Source: an uncultured Lachnospiraceae bacterium (lineage in GTDB: Bacteria > Bacillota > Clostridia > Lachnospirales > Lachnospiraceae). Taken from it: DNA of 64,000 nucleotides. How positions within the stretch are numbered: position 1 is the first letter of the stretch; each line of letters opens with the position of its first letter. Of this stretch, positions 38,351 through 47,804 are shown one piece after another. The stretch spans positions 1 through 64,000 of the forward strand of contig CAJUIM010000002.1 of assembly GCA_910586275.1 (NCBI GenBank). Direction: 5' to 3'. The notes under the pieces are model-generated. The model was not told the origin of the DNA and searched no databases. It saw nothing but the letters and a program-made list of their open reading frames with translations. A program made the translations under genes and the position numbers.

Positions 38351-40493
38351 ATGCCTGCTTCAGCCGGAAGCGGTTCACCAATTCATGCAGACGTTTGGAC
38401 TGACCGGATAATTCCGCGCTTGTCGCCGCGCTGTTTTGTGCGGAAGAAGTATTGGACTGAATTACGTCGTTAATCAAATCCACATTCTCTGTCAGTTTTT
38501 CCAATACCATCTTCTGATTTTGCGAAGCATTGCTGATCTTTTCCATGGAATATAAGATATCCCCGGAACCATTCACCACGGCTGCCAGAGATTTGGCCGT
38601 ATTGTCCGTGATTGCAAGGCCGTTTTCCACAGCTTCCTGAGAACTTTCAATCAACGCCGCCGTTTGGTTGACAGCCTCCGCACTCTTAGTTGCCAGATCT
38701 CGGATTTCATTTGCCACCACCGCAAACCCTCTTCCTGCCTGCCCTGCCCGGGCCGCTTCAATGGAAGCATTCAGAGAAAGCAGACTCGTCTCCGAAGCTA
38801 TGTCCTCGATAGTCTGCACTATCTTCTTTATTTCACCGGAAGTATGGCTGATTTCCGACATAGCCTGAATCAAATGCTCCATCTTGGCATTGCTTTCCTC
38901 AATCTGCCTTCCCACTTCCGAAACGATGGCGTTGGCAGACTGTGCGTCCATCGCATTCGCCGCCACGTCATTTGACAGGCTTTCTATGGAAGCTGCCAGC
39001 TGCTCAATGGCTGCGGCTTGTTCCGTAGCGCCGTCGGAAAGAACCTGTGCGCCTGCCGACACGTTATCCGAACTGGCAGAAACCTCATTGGCAGAAAGAA
39101 TAATCTGCTGCAGAGTATCATTCAGCGACTGTGAAATCTTCTCGATGGATTTCTGAATCGGAATAAAATCTCCGATATAATTCTGCTCAATGGAAATATC
39201 CATATTATTCTCCGCCATCTGAGAAAGTTGTCCGGAAATATCCTCCACATAATTGCTTATAATTGCGCTGATATGATTAAAAGCCTGTGAAAGATGCCCC
39301 AGTTCATCATCCGACTCAATGTCAATATGGATATTCAGATCTCCGGCTTCCAACTTGGCCGCCCCGTCGGCAATCAGCTGAATCGGATCCAGAAACCTTT
39401 TGATAATGCGATTCACCGCATATAGCAGACTAATCCCCAATAGCACTACTAAAAAAGTTAATTTCCCCGCCCCTTCTATAATAGGCCCGTAGAATTCGCT
39501 TCTGTCAACGGTAAGATGCAACGTCCATTTTGTCTTGCCGTTCACTTCCACAGGAATGGCAACGGAAATCCCTTTTTTCCCTGTGCCATAATTTCTTCCT
39601 TTGCTTATGAGGAAACGGCTGTTGATCTGCTCTCCTTCCGGCATGGAATGAATTTCCTCCGCATCCGCCGCCATCATGTCATATCCGGCATCCGCAGCGG
39701 CCAATCCCACCTTTGTGCTGTCGGCAGAATCCACTAAGATAGTGCCGTCTTCCGCCAAAGCTGTCAGATGGGCAGAATTAAAGTCAGTGCTGACTAATAA
39801 CTGCTCCTGCATATTGTCCAAGCCCATATCCACACCGGTTACCCCAAGAAATTCCCCTTCCGCATCCCAAACCGGCGCGATAATACTGATCATCATAATA
39901 TTTTTTCCCATTAATTCATAGATATAAGGATCCATGATATATGGTTCGCCGGTTTCCTTAATCTGCATATAATATTCTTTCTCATAATTGTCAAATGCAT
40001 CCTCATGCTTTTCAAAAACATACCCCGTATTGCTTTCATCGGGATATACCACCGATTCATAGGCCATATCCCTTTTATGTACCGCGTAAGGTTCCCCGTT
40101 AGCGTCTGCAATGGTATTCTGCTCAAAATAGGCAAATCCTGTGGGATACCCGCCTCCGGTTTCCAAAAGTCCCACTAAGGCAGTGTCAATGGCAGCTCTC
40201 TGTTCTTTCGGATCCAATGCGGAAATATTCCGGAGCGAACCGGCAAATCCTGTCACTTTCCCGTATGCATTTTCAATATCATTGGAAACCAAGAATGCAT
40301 TTTCAAAAGCAACTGCCGCCAACTTTTCCCGATTTACCCGAATCAATGATCTTGCAGCAAGAAAAGCGGCCATAATAATGGTCAATAAAAAGATGATGGC
40401 AACTATCAGTGCCATTTTTGAGATAATCTTTTTGCTGAGACTGCTGCCATTGCCTGCATGCACTGTCCCGGCTTCCTTTTCCTGATGTAACAT
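38349..40493 (-). CDS. Methyl-accepting chemotaxis protein with double Cache sensor
   Basis: 714 residues. Cytoplasmic start, membrane helix at about 25-48 (MALIVAIIFLLTIIMAAFLA), an outer dCache_1 sensor of about 290 residues including GVTGVDMGLDNMQEQL and WTLHLTVDRSEF, second helix near 345-362, HAMP, then the signalling domain with tip ASETSLLSLNASIEAARAGQ. dCache receptors commonly bind amino acids or other small molecules. Like the receptor at 23791-25452 it is an orphan, with no che genes nearby, and ends in the inverted-repeat element. Confidence 0.9.
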   Translation of the reverse strand: MLHQEKEAGTVHAGNGSSLSKKIISKMALIVAIIFLLTIIMAAFLAARSLIRVNREKLAAVAFENAFLVSNDIENAYGKVTGFAGSLRNISALDPKEQRAAIDTALVGLLETGGGYPTGFAYFEQNTIADANGEPYAVHKRDMAYESVVYPDESNTGYVFEKHEDAFDNYEKEYYMQIKETGEPYIMDPYIYELMGKNIMMISIIAPVWDAEGEFLGVTGVDMGLDNMQEQLLVSTDFNSAHLTALAEDGTILVDSADSTKVGLAAADAGYDMMAADAEEIHSMPEGEQINSRFLISKGRNYGTGKKGISVAIPVEVNGKTKWTLHLTVDRSEFYGPIIEGAGKLTFLVVLLGISLLYAVNRIIKRFLDPIQLIADGAAKLEAGDLNIHIDIESDDELGHLSQAFNHISAIISNYVEDISGQLSQMAENNMDISIEQNYIGDFIPIQKSIEKISQSLNDTLQQIILSANEVSASSDNVSAGAQVLSDGATEQAAAIEQLAASIESLSNDVAANAMDAQSANAIVSEVGRQIEESNAKMEHLIQAMSEISHTSGEIKKIVQTIEDIASETSLLSLNASIEAARAGQAGRGFAVVANEIRDLATKSAEAVNQTAALIESSQEAVENGLAITDNTAKSLAAVVNGSGDILYSMEKISNASQNQKMVLEKLTENVDLINDVIQSNTSSAQNSAATSAELSGQSKRLHELVNRFRLKQA

Positions 40494-40533
40494 AAAAACT
40501 CCTCCATGATATTATTTATTACGCATTTTATAT

Positions 40534-40562
40534 AATATCCTTATCTCTCAAAAAAGTCAAAC
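40534..40562 (-). promoter_or_regulatory. Promoter of the double-Cache chemoreceptor
   Basis: Minus strand TTGACT (complement of 40557-40562), 17-nt spacer, TATTAT (complement of 40534-40539), about 40 nt before the ATG at 40493. Confidence 0.75.
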
Positions 40563-40656
40563 CTTCAAATGCCATCCTTCCCGGAAATCAATTTTCCGTT
40601 TTACGCCTGTGGCGGTGTTTCAGCCGGTAGCATGCCAAAAGTAAGAATACATTTTA

Positions 40657-40685
40657 TTGCCTTATTTCCTTTTCTAAGCTATAAT
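40657..40685 (+). promoter_or_regulatory. Promoter of the alcohol dehydrogenase gene
   Basis: TTGCCT (40657-40662), 17-nt spacer, TATAAT (40680-40685), 43 nt before the ATG at 40729. Confidence 0.75.
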
Positions 40686-40728
40686 AAGGATTAACGATAC
40701 AAGCAAAACATATAAACGGAGGTACAAA

Positions 40729-41910
40729 ATGAGCAGATTCACATTACCAAGAGATATCTATCACGGAAAAGGCTGCCTTGCCGAACTGAAAAACTTAAAG
40801 GGGAAGAAGGCAATCCTTGTAGTGGGCGGCGGCTCCATGAAACGCCAAGGGTTCCTTGACAAAGCAGTAGAATACTTAAAAGAAGGCGGCATGGAAGTCA
40901 GCCTTTTCGAAGGAGTAGAACCCGACCCGTCAGTGGAGACTGTAATGAAGGGCGCACAGGCAATGCGCGATTTTCAGCCGGACTGGATTGTTGCCATGGG
41001 CGGCGGCTCCCCCATTGATGCAGCCAAGGCTATGTGGGCATTCTATGAATATCCCGACACGACCTTTGAAGATCTCTGCGTTCCCTTTAATTTCCCGGAA
41101 TTAAGGCAGAAAGCGAAATTTGCCGCTATCCCTTCCACTTCGGGCACGGCAACCGAAGTTACCGCATTTTCCGTTATCACGGATTATGCCGCAGGCATTA
41201 AATACCCTCTGGCTGACTTTAACATCACGCCCGATGTGGCAATCGTGGATCCTGAACTTGTGGAAGCGCTTCCTCCGAAGCAGGTTGCCTATACCGGAAT
41301 GGATGCCCTGACCCATGCCATTGAAGCCTATGTGTCCACTCTCCACTGCGCATTCACTGACCCGCTGGCTCTTCAGGCAATCGAAATGGTATTCGATTAT
41401 CTGCCCGCCTCCTATAACGGCAATATGACTGCCAGGGAAGAAATGCACTATGCACAATGTCTGGCAGGTATGGCGTTCTCCAATGCCCTGCTTGGCATTG
41501 TACATTCCATGGCACACAAAACCGGAGCCGCTTTCTCCACCGGCCACATTACCCACGGATGTGCCAACGCCATGTATCTTCCTTTTGTCATCAAATATAA
41601 CGCAAAAGAAGCAACCGCGGCATCCCGCTATGCAGAAATTGCCCGTCGGATGGGACTGTCCGGCAATTCCGAACAGGCTCTGATCAACAGCTTATGCGAA
41701 AAGATTGATGCGTTCAATGTAAAACTGAACATTCCGAGAACACTGAAAGAGTTTGGCATCGACGAAACGGAATTTAAGGAAAAAATTGCGAAAATCTCCG
41801 AACTTGCGGTAGGTGATGCATGTACCGGATCCAATCCGAGAACCATTGACCCTGCTGCCATGGAGAAATTATTTACATGCATATATTACGGCACGGAAGT
41901 GGATTTCTAA
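40729..41910 (+). CDS. Iron-containing alcohol dehydrogenase
   Basis: 393 residues, GGAGG 7 nt upstream. Nucleotide-binding GGGSPIDAAKA near 94-104, STSGTATEVTAF near 139, then metal ligands in DVAIVDPEL, GMDALTHAIEAYVS near 190, HSMAHKTGAAFSTGHITHG near 262-280: one Asp and three His as in group III iron-dependent dehydrogenases (butanol/1,3-propanediol type). It would reduce aldehydes with NADH or NADPH; substrate not determinable. Single gene with its own promoter and terminator. Confidence 0.92.
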   Translation: MSRFTLPRDIYHGKGCLAELKNLKGKKAILVVGGGSMKRQGFLDKAVEYLKEGGMEVSLFEGVEPDPSVETVMKGAQAMRDFQPDWIVAMGGGSPIDAAKAMWAFYEYPDTTFEDLCVPFNFPELRQKAKFAAIPSTSGTATEVTAFSVITDYAAGIKYPLADFNITPDVAIVDPELVEALPPKQVAYTGMDALTHAIEAYVSTLHCAFTDPLALQAIEMVFDYLPASYNGNMTAREEMHYAQCLAGMAFSNALLGIVHSMAHKTGAAFSTGHITHGCANAMYLPFVIKYNAKEATAASRYAEIARRMGLSGNSEQALINSLCEKIDAFNVKLNIPRTLKEFGIDETEFKEKIAKISELAVGDACTGSNPRTIDPAAMEKLFTCIYYGTEVDF

Positions 41911-41941
41911 GACACGGAGTTCGGGCCAAAATAAGAACGGC

Positions 41942-41976
41942 AAAACCGGAATCCCGCAGCGGATTCCGGTTTTTTT
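41942..41976 (+). terminator. Intrinsic terminator after alcohol dehydrogenase
   Basis: AAAACCGGAATCC (41942-41954) pairs with GGATTCCGGTTTT (41961-41973), loop CGCAGC, followed by more T. Because it is symmetric with A and T on both sides it may also end the leftward ROK gene transcript. Confidence 0.9.
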
Positions 41977-42026
41977 CAGACTGCAGATACCCTTCCCGCC
42001 ATAGATGCCTGGCTCTCCTTTCCCTT

Positions 42027-43007
42027 TTAACCCTCTTTCCAGATAGGCACCAGACTGGCCGCCCCTATCATTCCCGCATCGTTGCCGTTGCTGGCCGTGA
42101 CTGTCCGCGGCACATACGCAACGGATGCCCCAAAGCAGTTTTCCTCCAAATATCTGTTCAGCGGTTCCGTCAGCTTCCCTTCCTGCGCGCACACGCCCCC
42201 GCCCAACACGATAATGTCAGGCCGGAAAATATTGGCAATATCCGTAATGCCGTCCGCAAGGTGCCCGATATAATTTTCCACAAGCCTTTTCCCGCAGCCG
42301 TCGCCCAATGCGGCAGCGTCAAACGGCAGCTTGGCATTCATCCGCTCCAAATCATGCCCGCACAGTTCCCATAGCAAGGATTCCGGGTGCTCCGCTGCCA
42401 TTTTTTTTGCATCGTTGCGCAGAGCCGTTGCAGAGGCATACGTCTCAAGGCAGTCATATCTTCCGCAGGTACACTTTCTCCCTTCGGAACCGTTTTTAAT
42501 ATGCCCCAGTTCTGCCCCGCCGGGATGCCCGCCGCCGAATATTTTTCCGCCAATGACGATCCCTCCTCCCACTCCTGTGCCAAGCGTGAGAAGCACCGCA
42601 TTCCCATACCCTTTCGCAGCCCCTTTTACCACTTCTCCCAATGCCGCACAGTTTGCGTCATTGTCTGCATAAATAGGAACGGGAAGATATTTTTTCAGTT
42701 CCTCTGCCAGCGGAACATGCTCCCACCGGATATTGTTGGAATATAAAACAATACCGTTTTCACTGTCAACCGTTCCCGGACTTCCCACTCCGGCTCCCAG
42801 ACAGTCCTCCCATCCATACCCGTTCCCGGTCAGCAGCGCCATTGCCGTCTTCCCCATATCGGCAATCACCTGTCCGTAAGTCCTTTCTGCGCCCGTAGGA
42901 ACCGAAGTCTGCGCCAGAATCTCATATTCCTGATTCAGAATCCCTATCTTAACTGCAGTTCCCCCTAAATCAATTCCCACAATAACCTTACTCTCTCTTT
43001 TTGACAT
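42027..43007 (-). CDS. ROK-family sugar kinase
   Basis: 326 residues from MSKRESKVIVGIDLGGTAVK; start at 43007 chosen for AAGGAG 8 nt upstream. ATP site DLGGTAVKIG near 13-22, second phosphate motif LTLGTGVGGGIVIGG near 132, and the ROK zinc signature CTCGRYDCLETY near 175. Close relatives are glucokinases and mannose or N-acetylmannosamine kinases. Placed at the end of the mannoside locus it probably phosphorylates the hexose freed by the mannosidases, before isomerisation; mannose is the inferred substrate. A terminator hairpin separates it from the GH130 gene. Confidence 0.88.
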   Translation of the reverse strand: MSKRESKVIVGIDLGGTAVKIGILNQEYEILAQTSVPTGAERTYGQVIADMGKTAMALLTGNGYGWEDCLGAGVGSPGTVDSENGIVLYSNNIRWEHVPLAEELKKYLPVPIYADNDANCAALGEVVKGAAKGYGNAVLLTLGTGVGGGIVIGGKIFGGGHPGGAELGHIKNGSEGRKCTCGRYDCLETYASATALRNDAKKMAAEHPESLLWELCGHDLERMNAKLPFDAAALGDGCGKRLVENYIGHLADGITDIANIFRPDIIVLGGGVCAQEGKLTEPLNRYLEENCFGASVAYVPRTVTASNGNDAGMIGAASLVPIWKEG

Positions 43008-43073
43008 TATATTCTCTCCTTCCGGCATCTTTCCTTCTTCGATTTCCTGCTTTCTCCTTTCGGAATTCCATGT

Positions 43074-43113
43074 AAAAAGCTGCCGCAAAGCTTTCCTTTC
43101 TGTTTGCGGCAGC
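43074..43113 (-). terminator. Intrinsic terminator between GH130 and ROK genes
   Basis: GCTGCCGCAAA (43079-43089) pairs with TTTGCGGCAGC (43103-43113), 11 bp. On the minus strand five T residues follow. It starts 9 nt after the GH130 stop, so ROK is expressed by readthrough or from another promoter. Confidence 0.85.
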
Positions 43114-43121
43114 AATTCTTC

Positions 43122-44117
43122 TTATTCTATATCATTCGTTTCCATATAATCCATCAGCCGCTCTGCCGTGGTAAACGCCAGTCCGGTAACAGTATCCGCA
43201 CATCCATAATATATGGCTATCCTTCCTGTCGCCGCGTCTGCCAATGCCGCACATGGAAATACTACGTTGGGAACATCCCCGACACATTCATACAGTTCAT
43301 GAGGCCCCAAAATATATCTCCTCGTCCTCTTTATGACCTTCCATGGCTCTTCCAAATCCAATAAGGCGCATCCCATCCGGTAGACAAAACCGTTGCATGT
43401 GTTGATTACGCCATGGTAAATCAGAAGCCATCCTTGATCCGTCTCCACCGGCACGCTTCCGGCTCCTATTTTCGTACTCTGCCAAGCGGAGACATCCCCC
43501 TTCACCGTTCCCATCACATATCTATGACAGCCCCAATACTTCAGGTCCGGACTTTCGCTTAAGAAAATATCCCCGAACGGAGTATGCCCATTATCGCTGG
43601 GACGGCTCAGCATACAATAATTCCCGTTGATCCGGCGCGGAAACAGCACGCCGTTGCGGTTAAACGGCAGGAAAGCATTTTCCAGCTGATAAAAAGTTCT
43701 GAAGTCAAAGGTATATCCTACCCCGATGGTGGGATATCCATGATATCCGTTGCACCATGTGATATAATATCTGTCCTCTATAAAACAGACCCTTGGGTCA
43801 TACCGGTAATCCCTCTTTGCCACCTCCGGATGCGCCCCCTGAAACACAATGGGTTCCTCCGAAAGATTCCAGTGTATGCCGTCCTTGCTGAATCCCGCAA
43901 AAATATCCATGCTGACGGACTTGCTGTCGCAGCGGAATACCCCCGCAAAGCCATCCCCGAAAGGAACCACTGCACTGTTAAAAATACTGTTTGAGTTCTT
44001 AGTCGCAAACCTTTCTATTATCGGGTTCGCATTATAACGCCACACCGGCAGCCCCTCTGCTCCTTCCGGTTCCTGCCACGGCATATTGGGCATATCTTCG
44101 CCTATAATCTTAATCAT
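43122..44117 (-). CDS. GH130 beta-mannoside phosphorylase
   Basis: 331 residues, the family length. A five-bladed propeller is suggested by repeated strands; the proton donor region is [17 protein letters not shown] with Asp107, and the phosphate/substrate residues fall in [20 protein letters not shown] and [18 protein letters not shown]130 enzymes split beta-mannosides with inorganic phosphate to mannose 1-phosphate. With GH38 and GH125 in the same locus the likeliest substrate is the Man-beta-1,4-GlcNAc core of N-glycans (subfamily 2), though beta-1,4-mannooligosaccharides are possible. Confidence 0.88.
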   Translation of the reverse strand: MIKIIGEDMPNMPWQEPEGAEGLPVWRYNANPIIERFATKNSNSIFNSAVVPFGDGFAGVFRCDSKSVSMDIFAGFSKDGIHWNLSEEPIVFQGAHPEVAKRDYRYDPRVCFIEDRYYITWCNGYHGYPTIGVGYTFDFRTFYQLENAFLPFNRNGVLFPRRINGNYCMLSRPSDNGHTPFGDIFLSESPDLKYWGCHRYVMGTVKGDVSAWQSTKIGAGSVPVETDQGWLLIYHGVINTCNGFVYRMGCALLDLEEPWKVIKRTRRYILGPHELYECVGDVPNVVFPCAALADAATGRIAIYYGCADTVTGLAFTTAERLMDYMETNDIE

Positions 44118-44134
44118 TTTCCCGTTCCTGCCTG

Positions 44135-45604
44135 TTATTCTTTATTTGCCATGAATTCGTCTACCTGTCTCTGCGCTTCGTCAATGATATCCTGCCAGCC
44201 TGCTTTCATCAGTTCCTCCTTAATCTGGGGAACGCACTGCGCCGGATCCTGTACTCCGGTCATCACCTCGCTGCGGTAACGCATCCAGATTTCATTACAA
44301 TTCGAAAGTTTATCTGCTATCTGCGAAGTGTCAAATGTAAAGCCGAACACCGCGGAATCTACCGCTTTGTCATTCAGTTCTTTTATCTCTTCCCACTGGT
44401 TCAGTTCATCCGTATCTACCTGCGTAACCGTAAAGAATGTTCCCTGCGTATATCCCGCCATTTCCCAGTCATTATTGATCTTATGGGCCTTTCCGTCTTC
44501 CGTATACTCAAAGTCAACGCCCTCTTCCCCATAGTAGAACATATCACGCAGCTTAGTGTCCGTATTGACTAAATCCAAGAACTGCAGGCATTTCTCCGGG
44601 TATTTGCTGTTCGTGGAAATCATGTTCATGGAACCGCGCACGGTTTCGCTTGACAGAATCGTATCGCCTACTTTCTGCACCAATACATCCTTGCCCATCT
44701 GCGGCCCCCAAGAAGTAATGCCGGCCGACTCCCAGCCCTGTGCCACTCTCCACATATTATAAACACGCGCCTCCGTCAGAGTCGCCGCATCGGGATTGAT
44801 GATGCCCTTCTTATACCACTCATGGAAAGTCTCAAGAGCGGAATAAATATCCGGCTGTTCCAACGTAAAGCATACCCGGGCATCCTTGTCGTCATATCTT
44901 ACGCCCAGAATCTGCGTCCCGCTGCCAATTTGGTCATATACGTCGAAAATATAATAGACTCCGTCGTTTTTCACATATACCGGATAGTCATTCTTCTCCG
45001 CCTTGAGTTTTTCAAAAGGTTCCGTCAGGGAATCCAGTTCCACGAGAGAAGCGATATCCAAATTATATTCCTCCACCAGTTCCTTATCCCAGATTGCATA
45101 ATTGGAAATTGCATTGTCCTTATAAGTAGGCACCCCGTATATCCTATCGCTTACCGACACGGCCGTCCAATATTTTTCCGGCATCATTTCATTGAGTCCC
45201 GGCATATTTTCTCCTACCATATCCGTAATGTCGCAGTATGCCCCCAAAGCAATATCCGGCACATAGTTCTTTCCGGTACCGAAAATAATATCATACGGTT
45301 CGTTGGTGCTGATAATGATATTGCGGCGGTCGTCCCAAGACCCCCAAGGTATAACCTCCATTTCGATGTTAACCCCTATCTTTCCCCCTACATACTCATT
45401 GACCTTCCCTACCCATGAATCATAATTATCCGGCATGCCGTTCCCTATAGTGACCCACTTCAAAGTTACGACTTCCCCTCCGTCCCCGGCATCTGCCTGT
45501 TTTCCTCCCCCGGATGCCGAATTTGAGCCGTTTCCGCAGCCTGCCAATGTACCAAGCACAAGCATGGTTGCAATTCCTGCCACCAACAATCTACCTAATT
45601 TCAT
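44135..45604 (-). CDS. Sugar ABC transporter binding lipoprotein, paralogue 1
   Basis: 489 residues from [20 protein letters not shown], with AGGAGG 8 nt before this ATG. The signal peptide ends in the lipobox LAGC, so the protein is lipid-anchored outside the cell. After a glycine/serine linker it follows the LplA/YtcQ type (solute-binding family 1 with DUF3502-like end): [37 protein letters not shown], then [13 protein letters not shown]. It feeds the two permeases upstream and is paralogous to the protein at 47805-49310. Confidence 0.9.
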   Translation of the reverse strand: MKLGRLLVAGIATMLVLGTLAGCGNGSNSASGGGKQADAGDGGEVVTLKWVTIGNGMPDNYDSWVGKVNEYVGGKIGVNIEMEVIPWGSWDDRRNIIISTNEPYDIIFGTGKNYVPDIALGAYCDITDMVGENMPGLNEMMPEKYWTAVSVSDRIYGVPTYKDNAISNYAIWDKELVEEYNLDIASLVELDSLTEPFEKLKAEKNDYPVYVKNDGVYYIFDVYDQIGSGTQILGVRYDDKDARVCFTLEQPDIYSALETFHEWYKKGIINPDAATLTEARVYNMWRVAQGWESAGITSWGPQMGKDVLVQKVGDTILSSETVRGSMNMISTNSKYPEKCLQFLDLVNTDTKLRDMFYYGEEGVDFEYTEDGKAHKINNDWEMAGYTQGTFFTVTQVDTDELNQWEEIKELNDKAVDSAVFGFTFDTSQIADKLSNCNEIWMRYRSEVMTGVQDPAQCVPQIKEELMKAGWQDIIDEAQRQVDEFMANKE

Positions 45605-45710
45605 TTCCATTCCTCCTGAATTACTTTTTATTGCTAAGTTCTTTCTTGTTTCTTGTATCCAATATATAGCTCATGCCCGCTTCCTCAGTGCCTCTTCCTT
45701 TTGGCCTTCT

Positions 45711-46646
45711 TTATTCTTTCACGGAACCGACCGTCAGGCCGGAAATGAAATATTTCTGGAAAAAAGGATAAGTACATGCAATGGGCACAATTATAATGAT
45801 TGCGATTGCCATACGCACGCTTTCCGTAGGCATGGATGACTTATACTGCTGCATGGACAGTCCGCCGTACGGATTGTTTGCCAAGTATTCTATGCTGGCG
45901 CGGATATTATTCAGCATGGACTGCAGCGTCTGCAGCTTCTTATCGTCAATATACAGCGATGCCTGAAACCAGTCATTCCAATAACCGAATGCCGCAAACA
46001 TCCCGATTGTCGCCATTACCGGCTTCGAAATCGGCAGCACAATCTGTGCCCAGATGCGGAACTGTCCCGCACCGTCGATTTTCGCGGATTCCACGATAGA
46101 ATCCGGCACGGTGGTCCGGAAAAATGTCCGGCAGATTGTGACGCTGAATGACGAACAGGCCAACGGAAGTATCAATGCCCATATGGTATTCCGAAGCCCC
46201 AGAATATTATTTACTACTACATAGCTGGAAAGCATGCCGCCGTTAAAAACCATTGGTATAAAAATAAGCCATGTATACAATTTCTTCAGTTTGAAGCTGC
46301 TTCTGGATACCACATACCCCATGGAAGTAGTCAGAGCCACCGTAATGATTGTACCGAAAACCGTGATAAACACCGACATAAATGCCGCGTTGAGGATCAT
46401 CCCCCGTTCGTTCCATAAGAACTGATAGGCCGCCGCCGAAAATTCCTGCGGTATAATCTGGTATCCGTTGGACCGAAGGGCTTCCTCGCCGGTTATGGAT
46501 ATGGAAAATACGAACAGCAAAGGAAAAATGCATGTCAGCCCCAATATCAGGAACAATATATTAATCAATACATTTGTTGACGGTTTAATCTGGTTCATCG
46601 TGGATGAACTATCTGTTTCTTTTTGTCTTTTCCTCAAATTCCACAC
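45711..46646 (-). CDS. Sugar ABC permease, LplC/YtcP type
   Basis: 311 residues; the first codon is GTG (MWNLRKRQKETDSS), and a downstream ATG at residue 17 is an alternative. Six membrane helices; the EAA coupling loop reads ESAKIDGAGQFRIWAQIVLP near 190-209. This is the second permease of a CUT1 importer and pairs with the gene 5 nt upstream. No import ATPase is encoded here; CUT1 systems of Firmicutes share MsmX-like ATPases encoded elsewhere. Confidence 0.9.
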   Translation of the reverse strand: MWNLRKRQKETDSSSTMNQIKPSTNVLINILFLILGLTCIFPLLFVFSISITGEEALRSNGYQIIPQEFSAAAYQFLWNERGMILNAAFMSVFITVFGTIITVALTTSMGYVVSRSSFKLKKLYTWLIFIPMVFNGGMLSSYVVVNNILGLRNTIWALILPLACSSFSVTICRTFFRTTVPDSIVESAKIDGAGQFRIWAQIVLPISKPVMATIGMFAAFGYWNDWFQASLYIDDKKLQTLQSMLNNIRASIEYLANNPYGGLSMQQYKSSMPTESVRMAIAIIIIVPIACTYPFFQKYFISGLTVGSVKE

Positions 46647-46651
46647 CCCCT

Positions 46652-47653
46652 TTATATAATTCTGTTTTCGTTGTCAATCTTGCTGACTACCCAGTTTGCC
46701 AAAAGAATCGTTGCGCAGCTGCAGATTGCCTGGAAGAAAGACGCGGCAGCCGTCTGGCCTATGGGCGATGAAGATTTCAACGCCTGATATATATAGGTAT
46801 CAAAGGTAGATACCGTAGTATACAGAGACTGAGGGATCCCTCCCGTAGTCTGGTAGAACAGCCCGAAGTCGGAATTGAAAATCTTTCCGCAGTCCAAAAT
46901 CAGCATCATGACAAATACCGGTTTAATGGACGGCAGCGTTATGTACCTCTCCTGCTGCAGCTTTGTGGCTCCGTCCATCACCGCCGCTTCATAAAGAGTC
47001 CTGTCTACTCCCGTAATACTTGCCAGATAAATGACCATGCCGTATCCCATCCCTTTCCAAGTATTCAGGAATACCAGAATAAACGGCCAATACTTGCTCT
47101 CCTGATACCACATCACCGGATCTCCGCCCAATGCGGTGATAATCCCGTTCAGATATCCCCTTTCCGGCGTCAGCAGCGCATACACAAAATAGCTGACCAC
47201 TACCCATGACATAAAATAGGGCAGAAACATCATCGTCTGATACACCCTTGAGCCGCCCTTGTTCCTCATATTGCTCAGCAGCAGCGCACCCCCTACCGCT
47301 ACGCTGGCACTGATAATAATAAATGCAATATTATAAAGAATTGTATTTTTCAGCAGCATGGCAAAGGAATTGGAAACGAAAAAGTATTTAAAATTCCCAA
47401 ACCCTGCCCATTCACTATGCAGTAGGTTATATATGAAGCTATGTCCCCCCGGTGCCAATTTGTATACCTTAAAAGCTATGATGATACCAAACATGGGCAA
47501 ATATGCAAAAATCAGATACCACAGCAGAGTCGGCACTGAAAGCATAAATAATTCCGTATCATCCCTGTTCCATCTTTTTCTCAGGAATTTCTTTTTCCCC
47601 TGAGCGTTCCCTTTCTCACTGCCTCCTTTTTTTAGAGTTGTTTTCATACTCAT
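46652..47653 (-). CDS. Sugar ABC permease, LplB/YtcP-partner type
   Basis: 333 residues. A basic N-terminal extension of about 30 residues is followed by six helices; the EAA loop is YEAAVMDGATKLQQERYITL near 220-239. The segment YLPMFGIIIAFKVYKLAPG is characteristic of LplB. It dimerises with the permease encoded next and receives oligosaccharide from the binding lipoproteins. GGAGG lies 10 nt upstream of the ATG. Confidence 0.9.
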   Translation of the reverse strand: MSMKTTLKKGGSEKGNAQGKKKFLRKRWNRDDTELFMLSVPTLLWYLIFAYLPMFGIIIAFKVYKLAPGGHSFIYNLLHSEWAGFGNFKYFFVSNSFAMLLKNTILYNIAFIIISASVAVGGALLLSNMRNKGGSRVYQTMMFLPYFMSWVVVSYFVYALLTPERGYLNGIITALGGDPVMWYQESKYWPFILVFLNTWKGMGYGMVIYLASITGVDRTLYEAAVMDGATKLQQERYITLPSIKPVFVMMLILDCGKIFNSDFGLFYQTTGGIPQSLYTTVSTFDTYIYQALKSSSPIGQTAAASFFQAICSCATILLANWVVSKIDNENRII

Positions 47654-47804
47654 TCATGATCTTCCTCCTTCTTTATATTTATTAATTGCAATTAATATCC
47701 ACTTAACCGGAAACGTCCTAATCCTCCCGGATTTTTCCATATAACGTTTCCTGCGCCGTATTCCGACGCTCCGTACTGAAATCCATGCGCAAAAGACGCA
47801 GTGC